Positions 55,627 through 64,000 of a DNA stretch of 64,000 nt are shown in pieces; position 1 is the first letter of the stretch, and the number at the start of each line of letters is the position of its first letter. Location: NCBI GenBank assembly GCA_039000515.1, contig JBCFYV010001001.1, forward strand, positions 8,763,873 to 8,827,872. Reading direction: 5' to 3'. This stretch comes from Timema cristinae. Taxonomy: Eukaryota; Arthropoda; Insecta; Phasmatodea; Timematidae. The position numbers were made by a program, and so were the translations under genes. The notes below the pieces were generated by a model. It had not been told where the DNA came from. It worked only from the letters and a program-made list of their open reading frames with translations, and did no database searches.

Positions 55627-56969
55627 TTTCTGGAGTTATTTATTTGAAATCTTAAAGGTCGCCTGAAACTGAAATAGCAGCGACGACTTATTTCATGTCT
55701 AACATTGAATTTACCTATACGTGTTAAAGTAGTAGTGTTTAGGAATGCTTTTGAAAGAGAAGATTGGCGGCCGTGTTCACATTACAAATACAATCTGTGT
55801 AAGTAATGAGGCTTAAAACTTTTGGAATGTGGTTCCTCTGATAAGGAAATAAATTTAAACATCACACGTTTTGCTTTTAAGGTGTCACTTGTCCTCTTTT
55901 TATAGATTTTTCAAGTTTTTTTTTGGTTTTCGATGAGCTTATAATTATCTGCAAAGGGTTTGTTTTCTCAAACACTTGTGTGACAAAATTAGTGTACCAT
56001 TCTTTTATTTTTTTCCAAATACTCTTCGTCTATACTGTAGAGAAGTAAGCTTGCCACGTATTATTCCATTATGGTGTAGCTTATAAGATAAGGTCATAGT
56101 ATAATACGTCAAGGTAAGACTGGTCAATTTCAGGGTAAACGAAATGTACAGTACAATTTTCATGGGAAATATCTTTTAAAAAATACCAATATATTTTATT
56201 TTTAATTCATTGCTTAGATATAGGTATAACTTAATTGATCGAAATATCGGACATTTTTTGAATTAAAGGTATGCTTTTAAAAAGGCTATACATATTTTCC
56301 TTTCTCCTACATAGTTACAAAACAATATCATATTAAGAAATATCATGAAATATCAAGCCAAGCAAATAAGGGATGTTATTAATTAAACTTTTTCACTGCT
56401 ACTGGTTGCAATAATCATGATTAAATCGTTGCACAGTTTTACCTAAAACTTGCCCCCTCCCCCTCTTAACCACCGACCAAGATATAAGGGGGAATGGGGG
56501 CAGTGTGTGTTTACCCCTTCTAGTTCCAGCGCTTATGTTGATACAGGTAAAATATAGGATAACTAAAATGTAATATAATTTTATACACACGGCTTACTAC
56601 CCGTCTTGGCTATTCACGTAATTATTTTTATTTATTGAAAGACAGAACATGTAGGGTTTAGGCCTGCATGGTAATATATAAGAACAGTCAAATAATTCAT
56701 CAGTATTATTTTGACAACTATACAAATATAAAGAACGAATGTATTTATTTTATTTGGATGTCGAATGTTCTTTTTACAACTTTGGTGTTACAATTTTTTT
56801 TTTCTCAAACAAATGTGTTATAAGAATTTTTGCTAACCAGCAGATTTTTCGATTTCATTTTCCTTGGTGTTGCTCATATAATTATGTCAACGGAAACTCA
56901 GATTGAAAGTATTTTTTTAATTCGCGTTTTCAAGATAAATATACATATTATAAATATATTTTTATATAC

Positions 56970-57648
56970 CTTAAGGTGGGATGGAAGGGGACGCGAAATA
57001 AGTTATTATTATTATTATTATTATTATTAGCACTGCGTCTTACTACCCGTTCGGGTTATACGCACTTACGCTAAGGTGTAATGGTAGGGTGATTGTGAGA
57101 TGAAATGAAGGACCTACAGTTTAACGTGGAATCCGAACCACGGTGGAGGCCTGGCATTCCCCACATTAACAAGATGTCTTGTCAGAGGTGAAGGAAGGGT
57201 TTGGAAATCAGATAAATCTGTGCCGGGACCAAGGATTGAACCCCGGCCACCAGCACAGAAGTCTGACACCTTACCGCTAGACCACCAGGTCACCTACGCG
57301 AAATAAGTGTTTTTTGCAGTTTTTATGTAAATTCTTTTTTTGTACAAAATAAATAAAATATTGCTCCAAAGATTTTTTTTCACATGGTGACCTCAAAATT
57401 TCTTGAATACCTGTCAAGGGTGTTTAGAAATTTGATGAGAGTTTTTCCTCTTCATATAAAAAAATTGTTAGATAATGCCATCTTGCTCATGATAGATATT
57501 CAGGAACTGTTTATATCAACACATGAAGAAAATTAAATTCTATGTGTGTTCTGGAACTATATTTTATTTATTTTGTACAAAAAATGTTTTGCTATAAAAA
57601 CTGCTAAAACACTAGCCTTTTGTAGCGTCTCCTTCCAGCCTATCTTAA
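56970..57648. mobile_element. MITE-P copy 6, interrupted by a SINE-A
   Basis: The termini CCTTAAGGTGGGATGG and a degenerate CTATCTTAA bracket a MITE-P of about 374 bp that is split by a 292-bp SINE-A at 57004-57295. The 13-base sequence ACGCGAAATAAGT, which belongs to the MITE, is duplicated on both sides of the SINE. The remaining right part carries the usual arms (TTCACATGGTGACC and ACACATGAAGAAAATTAAAT). Confidence 0.85.
57004..57295 (-). mobile_element. SINE-A, full length, inside MITE-P
   Basis: A tRNA-derived SINE. On the minus strand it opens with GGTGACCTGGTGGTCTAGCG (A-box-like), has the B-box-like GGTTCAATCC, a body containing CGTGGTTCGGATTCC, the tail ACCCGAACGGGTAGTAAGAC and an (AAT)n end. 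A 13-bp target duplication (56991-57003 and 57296-57308) proves retrotransposition into an older MITE-P. Confidence 0.93.
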
Positions 57649-57790
57649 CACAGTTGGTAGGTAGTGCGTCTTCATACTAAGCTAAGGATCCTGGATTCTA
57701 TTTCTAACCTGACCTAAAATTTTAACATTCGTGAAATTGTGGCAGTAATGAATTAATGGCTGGAGCTGTGGATATTATGTATGTGTGTGT
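57646..57790 (+). mobile_element. SINE-E, 5' part only
   Basis: A head remnant CACAGTTGGTAGGTAGTGCG, a decayed B-box, and the body GAATTAATGGCTGGAGCTGT. It starts at the right end of MITE-P copy 6. Confidence 0.5.
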
Positions 57791-57825
57791 ATTTTTCCCA
57801 GAACGTCTTGGTACCTGCTTGGTTT

Positions 57826-58000
57826 TTAGGTAGACACTAATCACGTTAATGGAGGGATGAGAAAGATAGTTTATTAAGAAATATACTCGTTTTTGAGGGG
57901 CGGTGAAACGTCTTACCACTTAGGAAAAACCGCCCTCAGTACACCCGACCGAGATTCGAACCCTGATCTCCCCATCACCGGCAATCTGTTCTAACAAGAA
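57826..58000 (-). mobile_element. SINE-C, tail missing
   Basis: A body remnant followed by a well-kept B-box region: CCGCCCTCAGTACACCCGAC, then CGAGATTCGAACCCTGATCT. A truncated SINE-A follows at 58019. Confidence 0.65.
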
Positions 58001-58018
58001 ACCACTGATACTGGTTTG

Positions 58019-58157
58019 GAATGTGGGGAATGCCAGGCCGCCACCGTGGTTCGGATTCCACGTTAAACTGTAGATCCTCCATTTCATCTCACAATCACCC
58101 TACCATTACACATTAGCGTAAGTGCGTATAACCCGAACGGGTAGTAAGACGCAGTGC

Positions 58158-58189
<32 letters not shown>

Positions 58190-58204
58190 TAATAATATAA
58201 TATA
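58019..58204 (+). mobile_element. SINE-A, 5'-truncated, with 9-bp TSD
   Basis: Starts in the middle of the body (GAATGTGGGGAATGCCAGGC) and runs to a long (TAA)n end. ACTGGTTTG is repeated at 58010-58018 and 58205-58213. Like the copy at 21335 it lacks the tRNA-like head, so it was probably born truncated. Confidence 0.85.
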
Positions 58205-58299
58205 ACTGGTTTGCGTTTGTTCTAGAGTTGAGTTAGTATTTATGTTGTGTACTGATACAATCATTAGGTTCATAATACATATCCTAAATTATAATTTAT

Positions 58300-58900
58300 A
58301 GGCTTATATGTACCTATTTCTACTCGTCACTTCTTCGAGAGTAAATATATTTTTGTTCTTATGACTCGATTCTCTAATATATTACATTTATAAATAAAGA
58401 AAAGCCTTGCGTCACACAATACACCCCCACTCCCCCATTCAATCCCATCCTTTTTTTCTTCTTCTTTTCTCTTTACATGTCTCGCCACCTGTCTTTGTTT
58501 TCTCTTTCTCTGTCTCTTAAACATCATCCGGTTCTTTTGATACCATTCTACCGTGTGTTTTATAAAACACGGGCTACAATTGCTGGATTATAAATCCTCT
58601 CTCTCTCTCTCTCTCTCTCACCTTTACTCCATCTTCTTTTTATTCATCCCTCCCCTAACCCCCAAAAAAGACCTTTTAGTGTCATGCCCCTTCAACATGA
58701 TTGATAGCGTCTAATTGTCTTTATAGCCGGAAAAATACTGCTCCTCTCACTTCTATTTCCTTAACCCTCCCTTAAAACCAATAAATAACTTGGCTTTAAT
58801 AGGCAATTAAATGCCTTAGTCCTTTTTTTTTATTTATGAGTTAAGTCATGCGATAAAGCTGTTTAGTATGGATTTTTTTTTTGCAACATTCCAGCTTTGC
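58300..58900. promoter_or_regulatory. Repeat-free pyrimidine-rich block, candidate cis-element
   Basis: Includes the inverted pair CCGTGTGTTTTATAAAACAC (58551-58570), the CT microsatellite, GACCTTTTAGTGTCATGCCC, and homeodomain-like GGCAATTAAATGCC. No repeat relationship seen. Function is inferred only from its contrast with surrounding sequence. Confidence 0.2.
58590..58621. repeat. (CT)n microsatellite
   Basis: CTCTCTCT run in a pyrimidine-rich stretch; also a cluster of potential GAGA-factor sites on the other strand. Confidence 0.85.
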
Positions 58901-59037
58901 ACTTGACGGAGGTTTTTATTTGGTCTTCAAACATTTATTTTGATATAGTTTTAAATGTTTGCCGAGGTTCTTTATACGTCTATGGCATAATGTTTTAAAA
59001 TGTTCAACTTATAAATATTTTTCAAATACCTACTTTT

Positions 59038-59219
59038 TTTTATCGTGTCTTACTACCCATACCCGTCATGACTGTGCCAATTTTAATCATGCTTTTCTAG
59101 GAGTGAAGAAGCTATACGGCAATTAAAAAATATACTTTCGCATTCGCGTGGAGGAGAATGTGAAACCATCTGGGAAATAAACACCTTAATTACAGCCAAC
59201 CACGATTCAAGCCCCGATT
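59038..59219 (-). mobile_element. SINE-C, partial
   Basis: The tail TATCGTGTCTTACTACCCAT, the body CATTCGCGTGGAGGAGAATG and the B-box region CACGATTCAAGCCCCGAT. It breaks off directly at the tail of another SINE-C. Confidence 0.65.
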
Positions 59220-59422
59220 TTTTTTTATCACCGCGTCTTACTACATGTTCAGGCTATACACATATATTATAATTAATCTAATGGGGTGGGGATTAGGAAG
59301 GAAGCATTTAAGAGGTAATCTACTCCGCATTTGCGTTGAAAGATAGTGGGAAACCATTTAGAAAAACAGCGGACAAGCCTAACGCGAGAGTGCCTCCTTA
59401 GACCATTCAGCCACCGACGCGG
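59220..59422 (-). mobile_element. SINE-C
   Basis: The tail ATCACCGCGTCTTACTACAT, the body and a complete head CATTCAGCCACCGACGCGG on the plus strand. Directly abuts the SINE-C at 59038, tail against B-box. Confidence 0.75.
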
Positions 59423-59767
59423 GTGCTAGCCTTATTGAAATGCATACATCTCAGACGGGTTATTTGTCGTTAGGGGGGTCTAGCATATATTACCAGATGA
59501 GTGATTCTCCGAATTTTGGTGTGGATACTCCATTTTTATGTGCTATTTACAGTACTAGTGCGCTCACATTAAATAGGCATGAAATATGTAGCTTGTTCGC
59601 CAAATATGTTAAAGTAGTAACCTGAAAAAAAAAAAACAGTATTTTATCTGCGATTGACGGGCAGTATTCAGCCAGAGGAACGCAACCCTCAAGACTCCGA
59701 GGGCTTGCTGACCTGTCTCACACACAAACACACACTCATTGGGCTCTATATGGTAGGAGAGGTGTTA

Positions 59768-59805
<38 letters not shown>

Positions 59806-60079
59806 TATTATTATTAGCACCGCGTCTTACTACCCGTTCGGGTTATACGCACTTACGCTGATGTGTAATGGTAGGGTGATGGTGAGATGAAATGAAGGAC
59901 CTACAGTTTAACGTGGAATCCGAACCACGGTGGAGGCCTGGCATTCCCCACATTCACAAGTTGCCTTGTCAGAGGTGAAGGAAGGGTTTGGAAATCAGAT
60001 AAATCTGTGCCGGGACCGAGGATTGAACCCCGGCCGCCAGCTCAGAAGTCCGACACCTTACCCTAGACCACAGGTCACC
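59768..60079 (-). mobile_element. SINE-A, full length, with 13-bp TSD
   Basis: A complete SINE-A with a long (TAA)n tail at its plus-strand left end. It is flanked by the perfect duplication AGGAGAGGTGTTA at 59755-59767 and 60080-60092. The head lacks one or two bases compared with the copy at 57004 (CCCTAGACCACAGGTCACC). Near-identical to that copy, so probably young. Confidence 0.93.
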
Positions 60080-60496
60080 AGGAGAGGTGTTAAGTGACAG
60101 AGAGCAAAAAGTTATTTTTTGTAAACATTGGTTGAAAGTAACTAATGTAGACCTATTTGTAAATAATATTATTGATAATATTGTATTAGTAATAAAGTAA
60201 TAATTATTTCTGAATATCTTTCAGTCAATGTTTACAATGTTGTCCTGACCTAGAACCTTTTTTCCACACTCGTGCAACACCCTGTATGTCGTTGCTGCTG
60301 TTTCATCAGTAGCTCTCTGTGTAGCACAGCGCATGACCTAAGAAGGCGGAGCTTCAAGTTCACTGTGGAGACCACTTTCTGGGTCATGGAAGACCATCAA
60401 CCGGGTTGATAATTATTGCACACTCTATTATACAAGATTCTCCGGGGGACGCGGGCGTACAATAGAGATTTATAACTATTTTAGCCATAAAGGTTT

Positions 60497-60725
60497 GGCG
60501 CGTGGACCAAAAAGTTAGTCCCTGTGGTTTGGTTTGTCTTTGGTGAGCTCAGGGTTCAAATTTCAGCCGGATGAATCGAGGTTTGATTTTTTCCTAAACA
60601 GTTTCCCAATCTTCGACCACGCAAATGCTGATATACCTGGTTTAAATCCTACCTTCATCATTCATAGCCAATAATAATTAATATAGATCTACGGATAGTT
60701 CAAATAGGTAGTAAAGTGCAGTGTA
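60497..60725 (+). mobile_element. SINE-C
   Basis: A degraded head, a B-box-like AGGGTTCAAATTTC, a body with CCACGCAAATGCTGATATAC and the tail AAATAGGTAGTAAAGTGCAG. Confidence 0.62.
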
Positions 60726-62184
60726 CAAAAAAAGGAATCTAAATTAAATGTTATCTACTCTTGATTTTTTGTGGTTATCCTCTAGTTTTTCTAAAATTAT
60801 AGGACCATTTACAATTTGAACTAAAATCTCTCAAATGTTTTAAGTTGCCATGTGCCATGTCCCGGTGGTAAATGAGGCCAGTAGGCCAGGTAATGGTGAG
60901 ACCACAAAAAATAATATATTTTGGAAATAATTGAAAAGTCTTTTAAGTTTGACGTTGTCTGAGGAACGTTGTCCACTTGTGACGTCATGACAGGACAAGA
61001 AAGGATTTCACATGTTATTGAGTTTAACGTTTTATTCAGTGAGTTTTAAAGATATAACGATGAAAACAAAAACCTTAAAATCTTAAATAATTTTAAAAAT
61101 AGTCCTACAGTATCATACCAATTATTATTTTTATCTTGATGTAGTTTTTTTTATAAATCATCTACATCTTATTCTATTTGGCTTGGTCACGAAAATGTCC
61201 TATAGGAGTCTTCATGCCAGGATGTAGATTAAAAAGGTCCGTGGTAGCAAATGTCTTATCTAGAATAGTAAGTAAGAAAGGGGTGATTTCAAAAAGAAAG
61301 TTTAGTTTTTCAAGTCGCAAATACTACTCGTCAGAGGAAGAGGGGGAGTGTTATCAGTAGATAAACTCGATGCCTCTCAGGGTGAACTGCTCATTTTCTT
61401 CCCTCTTTTTCTATTTTGTATATCTAAGTGTGGCAGTGCTTAGGTGCGTCAAGTTAAGATGCAGCCCGCTTCGTAAAATAGCTTCTAAATCTCTAAGTAA
61501 GCAACGTCATTAACCACTATGGTAAAGGTTGAGGCCATTTGAGCTGTTACTAAACTAAACTTTACTGTTTAAGGAGAAATTAATATTGATGCTGGTGGTA
61601 TTTTATTAGAGGTAGCTATGAGATTGTGTAAGAGACCTTCTTTATAGTTTTTTTTTCATTTTCTTGCACCCCTCAGGTAAAGAGAAAGTATTGTGATTGT
61701 CAAAAAAATTAAACTCGAGATTTTGATGGATCTACGTTTCATGACCCTGAAACCGAAAAAGTTTTTTTTTTCACGCCGTCTGTCTGTTTGTTATTGGGAC
61801 TAGAGCCGAAACCATTTTACCCATAAGATTTATTTGGTGAACAGAGATGTTACTTGTTTTATCAGTATGTTTCTGTAACACTGCTCTTTGGTGGAGTGTT
61901 TCTGCAACAGTGTATATAATTTTGTTTAAAATATTTACTAGTTTTAAGTAAATATCTCCATTTGTAGTCTAAGGAGCGAGAAAGTGTGTACTATACACCG
62001 CACCATTTATTTGGTATGGCACATGTTTCGTTACTGCCATAGAAACAAAACTTATTAGCCAACACTTCATTTCGGTCACCAAAGTATAGAAGTTTTATTT
62101 TTACATATAATGGAAACCATGGGTTGTCATGACTTTTCAACGTGACTATCAAATACTAGCAGAGTAGTCACGCACCTGGAAAAC
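60726..62184. other. AT-rich presumed intron
   Basis: No shared repeat. The 60-codon frame at 61178-61360 resembles nothing. Upstream, AACACCCTGTATGTCGTTGC at 60278 resembles a terminus seen in many arthropod repeats, but no partner is visible. Confidence 0.45.
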
Positions 62185-62370
62185 TGAGATAACCGGGAAA
62201 AAACCTGGAATTGTTCGTGTCGATATAAATCTGGAAAACACAGGGAATTGTTTGTGTTGGAATAAATGGGAAAAATATAGTTGGACTGTTTGTGTCGAAA
62301 ACATCGGGAAAAAACATAGGGTTGTTTGAGTTGGAATAAATCAAGAAAACCCAGGGAATTTTGCAAAACC
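62185..62370 (+). repeat. Degenerate minisatellite of about 36-38 bp
   Basis: Four to five units of the form GGGAAAAAAC...GGAATTGTTTGTGTTGG...ATAAAT. The unit resembles the CAGGGAAAAA/GGGAATTT motifs at 33170-33240, 33712-33775 and 48545-48575, so it may be an expanded piece of that dispersed repeat. Confidence 0.7.
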
Positions 62371-62399
62371 AAGTAAAAATACTAGAGTACTAGTTAATT

Positions 62400-64000
62400 T
62401 GGATATTTAACTGAAAGCTTAAAATAGTAGGTCTTCGGATGGACGAAAAAGTGAACTGAAGAATTAAGCACGCTGATTCAAACATGTCTCATTACCAACT
62501 AAACAAAGGTATTAAGCGACCGAATATGTATTTTCCCATAGATCGCAAAATAATCATCGTTTTAAACATTAGTTCACATGACTTCACACTTAATCAGTTT
62601 GATGAAAGATTAAATTGTATTTATCTCTTTTTTTTTAATCTAAGCTGTCTGGAAAAATAAAATGGGTATTCCATCTGGAAAACTTTGACAACAGCGAATA
62701 TGATAGTAAGAAAATAGTGACAACCTTAATACTTACTAGTCCTCTACAATTTAGACACTCATATTGTTTTGCCACGCACCCTAAGTTTCTCCAAGTAGCA
62801 TTACATGTTTGACCTGATACCTAAACATAGAAAACAACAAGCAAATATTTGCCGAAGCCACACATAATCTAACAAAGGACCGACCAGTCTTTTGTTAGTC
62901 AGCAAAATACCATAGTTGGATAGAAATAATAAAATAAGAATAACATTTTTTTAAATCGCTTTGTTCCGACGCAAAACTTGGGGTCACATATTGGTAATTT
63001 CTTTGTGCGCAATCAATATAAATTAGCGAGTGCGCATTTGTGTTTACTCGGGAGCGTAAATGTCTCCATTTCTTTTATATACATGTGGGCATATTTACTG
63101 CTAAAATAATTCGTCGCTAAAGAATAATTCATCCGTTTTGAAAGGATAGATTTAACATGTTATTTAAAAAAAACGAAAAAGAAACTATACATGTCTGGAC
63201 AATGTTTTTATTCGGAGTGTGTATGTTTGTCAGTGAAATGTATTATAATTTATTATGACACATACTTCGATGTCCTAGAAGCTACAAAGGAGTAGCTCCT
63301 ATTACATTTCTGTTGGACTTATTTTCGCTTTACTTTTATTTTTTCACAAGTGAGGGTGTTGGATGAGGCCTCGTTTGGGAAATTCTTTAGTTGCGACGAG
63401 GCTTCGTTCGTTTGGTAGGGGTGGCCGATAATTAAAATAACATGATCAAGGTGCTTTTATTTACGAGGGACGGATATTGTGGTGATGTGTGTGTATGTAT
63501 GTATGTGTGTATGTGTGTGTGCGTGTGGTGTGTGACAGATTAATTTTCTGAACTAGACACGAGTTTTATAATTGTGTTACCTTCCCATGTTGGTGAATTG
63601 GGTTGCTAATGTCGTTTTATTTGCGGAGCAAATTGAGATGTCTTATTTAATGAACAAGAGTCTCGACGCATTTTGTTGGTTTTGCTGTTCGATTTTTGTT
63701 TTTAATTTAATTTCGTATTAAAATTCATGCACAACTAATTATTTTGTTGAAATGTGTGGAGGCAATTATTTAAAACATGAAACATAAAATCAATTGTTTT
63801 AATCTATATAATATATGTATTTTTACTAAAGTGACTTTTTCTCTCTCGCAATGTCTGTTTCAACAAACATGCAGGTAATATTTTTTTTATATCTTATAGA
63901 TCTCTCTCTCTCTAACAAATAAAAGGTAATGTTTTTGCCCATGTTTCTTCGCCCATAAGTTAATTGAATAAACATTTACATTTAAGGGAACAACCTTCTT
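62400..64000. other. Presumed intron, moderately AT-rich
   Basis: No SINE or MITE recognised over 1.6 kb. Slightly GC-richer around 63000-63070 and 63350-63430 (GGATGAGGCCTCGTTTGGGA), plus GT and CT microsatellites. No splice site or frame convincing enough to call. Confidence 0.45.
63480..63536. repeat. (GT)n/(GTAT)n microsatellite
   Basis: GTGTGTATGTATGTATGTGT and GTGTGTGCGTGTGG repeats. Confidence 0.85.

Larger units (their letters stand above)
54806..56969. other. AT-rich presumed intron
   Basis: Two microsatellites; TTAGATTCGAGTTCGAGATT is a small local direct repeat near 55548. No shared repeat or coding signal otherwise. Confidence 0.5.

Noticed and set aside
60278..60297. AACACCCTGTATGTC as a transposon end
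   Set aside because: Resembles a terminus common in arthropod repeats, but no partner end or target duplication could be found nearby.

Overview
This is a window of an AT-rich animal genome (roughly one-third G+C by eye) with one unmistakable protein-coding exon and a very dense load of short mobile elements. The exon encodes the N-terminal part of Dachsous, the giant atypical cadherin of the Fat/Dachsous planar-polarity and growth pathway. Its wording is closest to what I know of insect Dachsous. A degenerate CCTAA-rich block (TTAGG is the common insect and arthropod telomere unit) and a repeat opening with a 'GTTGCCCGCGGCTT' signature fit an arthropod, most likely an insect. I cannot name the species.

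Layout. 1-23.8 kb: no recognisable gene; tRNA-derived SINEs, two copies of a palindromic MITE, a Tigger-like MITE and two short tandem arrays (68 bp x 7 and about 76 bp x 3). 23.8-24.72 kb: a GC-richer, repeat-free block with an initiator-like motif and two good splice donors, the best candidate for the promoter and 5' untranslated exon(s) of a plus-strand gene, plausibly dachsous. 24.7-45.39 kb: if so, a first intron of about 20 kb holding more MITEs, SINEs, hAT-like elements and a second GC-rich candidate exon at about 43.1-43.44 kb. 45,394-47,233: the dachsous exon (signal peptide, five cadherin repeats and the start of a sixth), broken by one missing base near 46,424. 47,234-64,000: no further coding exon, so the next intron is at least 16.7 kb long and the rest of the gene lies outside the window.

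Mobile elements. At least six SINE families (called A to F here) are told apart by their tRNA-like heads. A, B and C end in the same 3' tail, which carries the ACCCGAACGGGT hairpin; D and E share a different tail containing CAGAAAGTGCACGTTAAA. This looks like head swapping on two retrotransposition-competent tails. Several copies have clear target-site duplications and some sit inside older elements, so the order of insertion can be read. A family of roughly 375-410 bp near-perfect palindromes (six copies, called MITE-P) would fold into long hairpins if transcribed. SINE-F carries a CTCF-like motif in both of its copies.

No CRISPR array, operon, rRNA, intact functional tRNA or viral gene was recognised. 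Most short open frames are chance frames or lie inside repeats.
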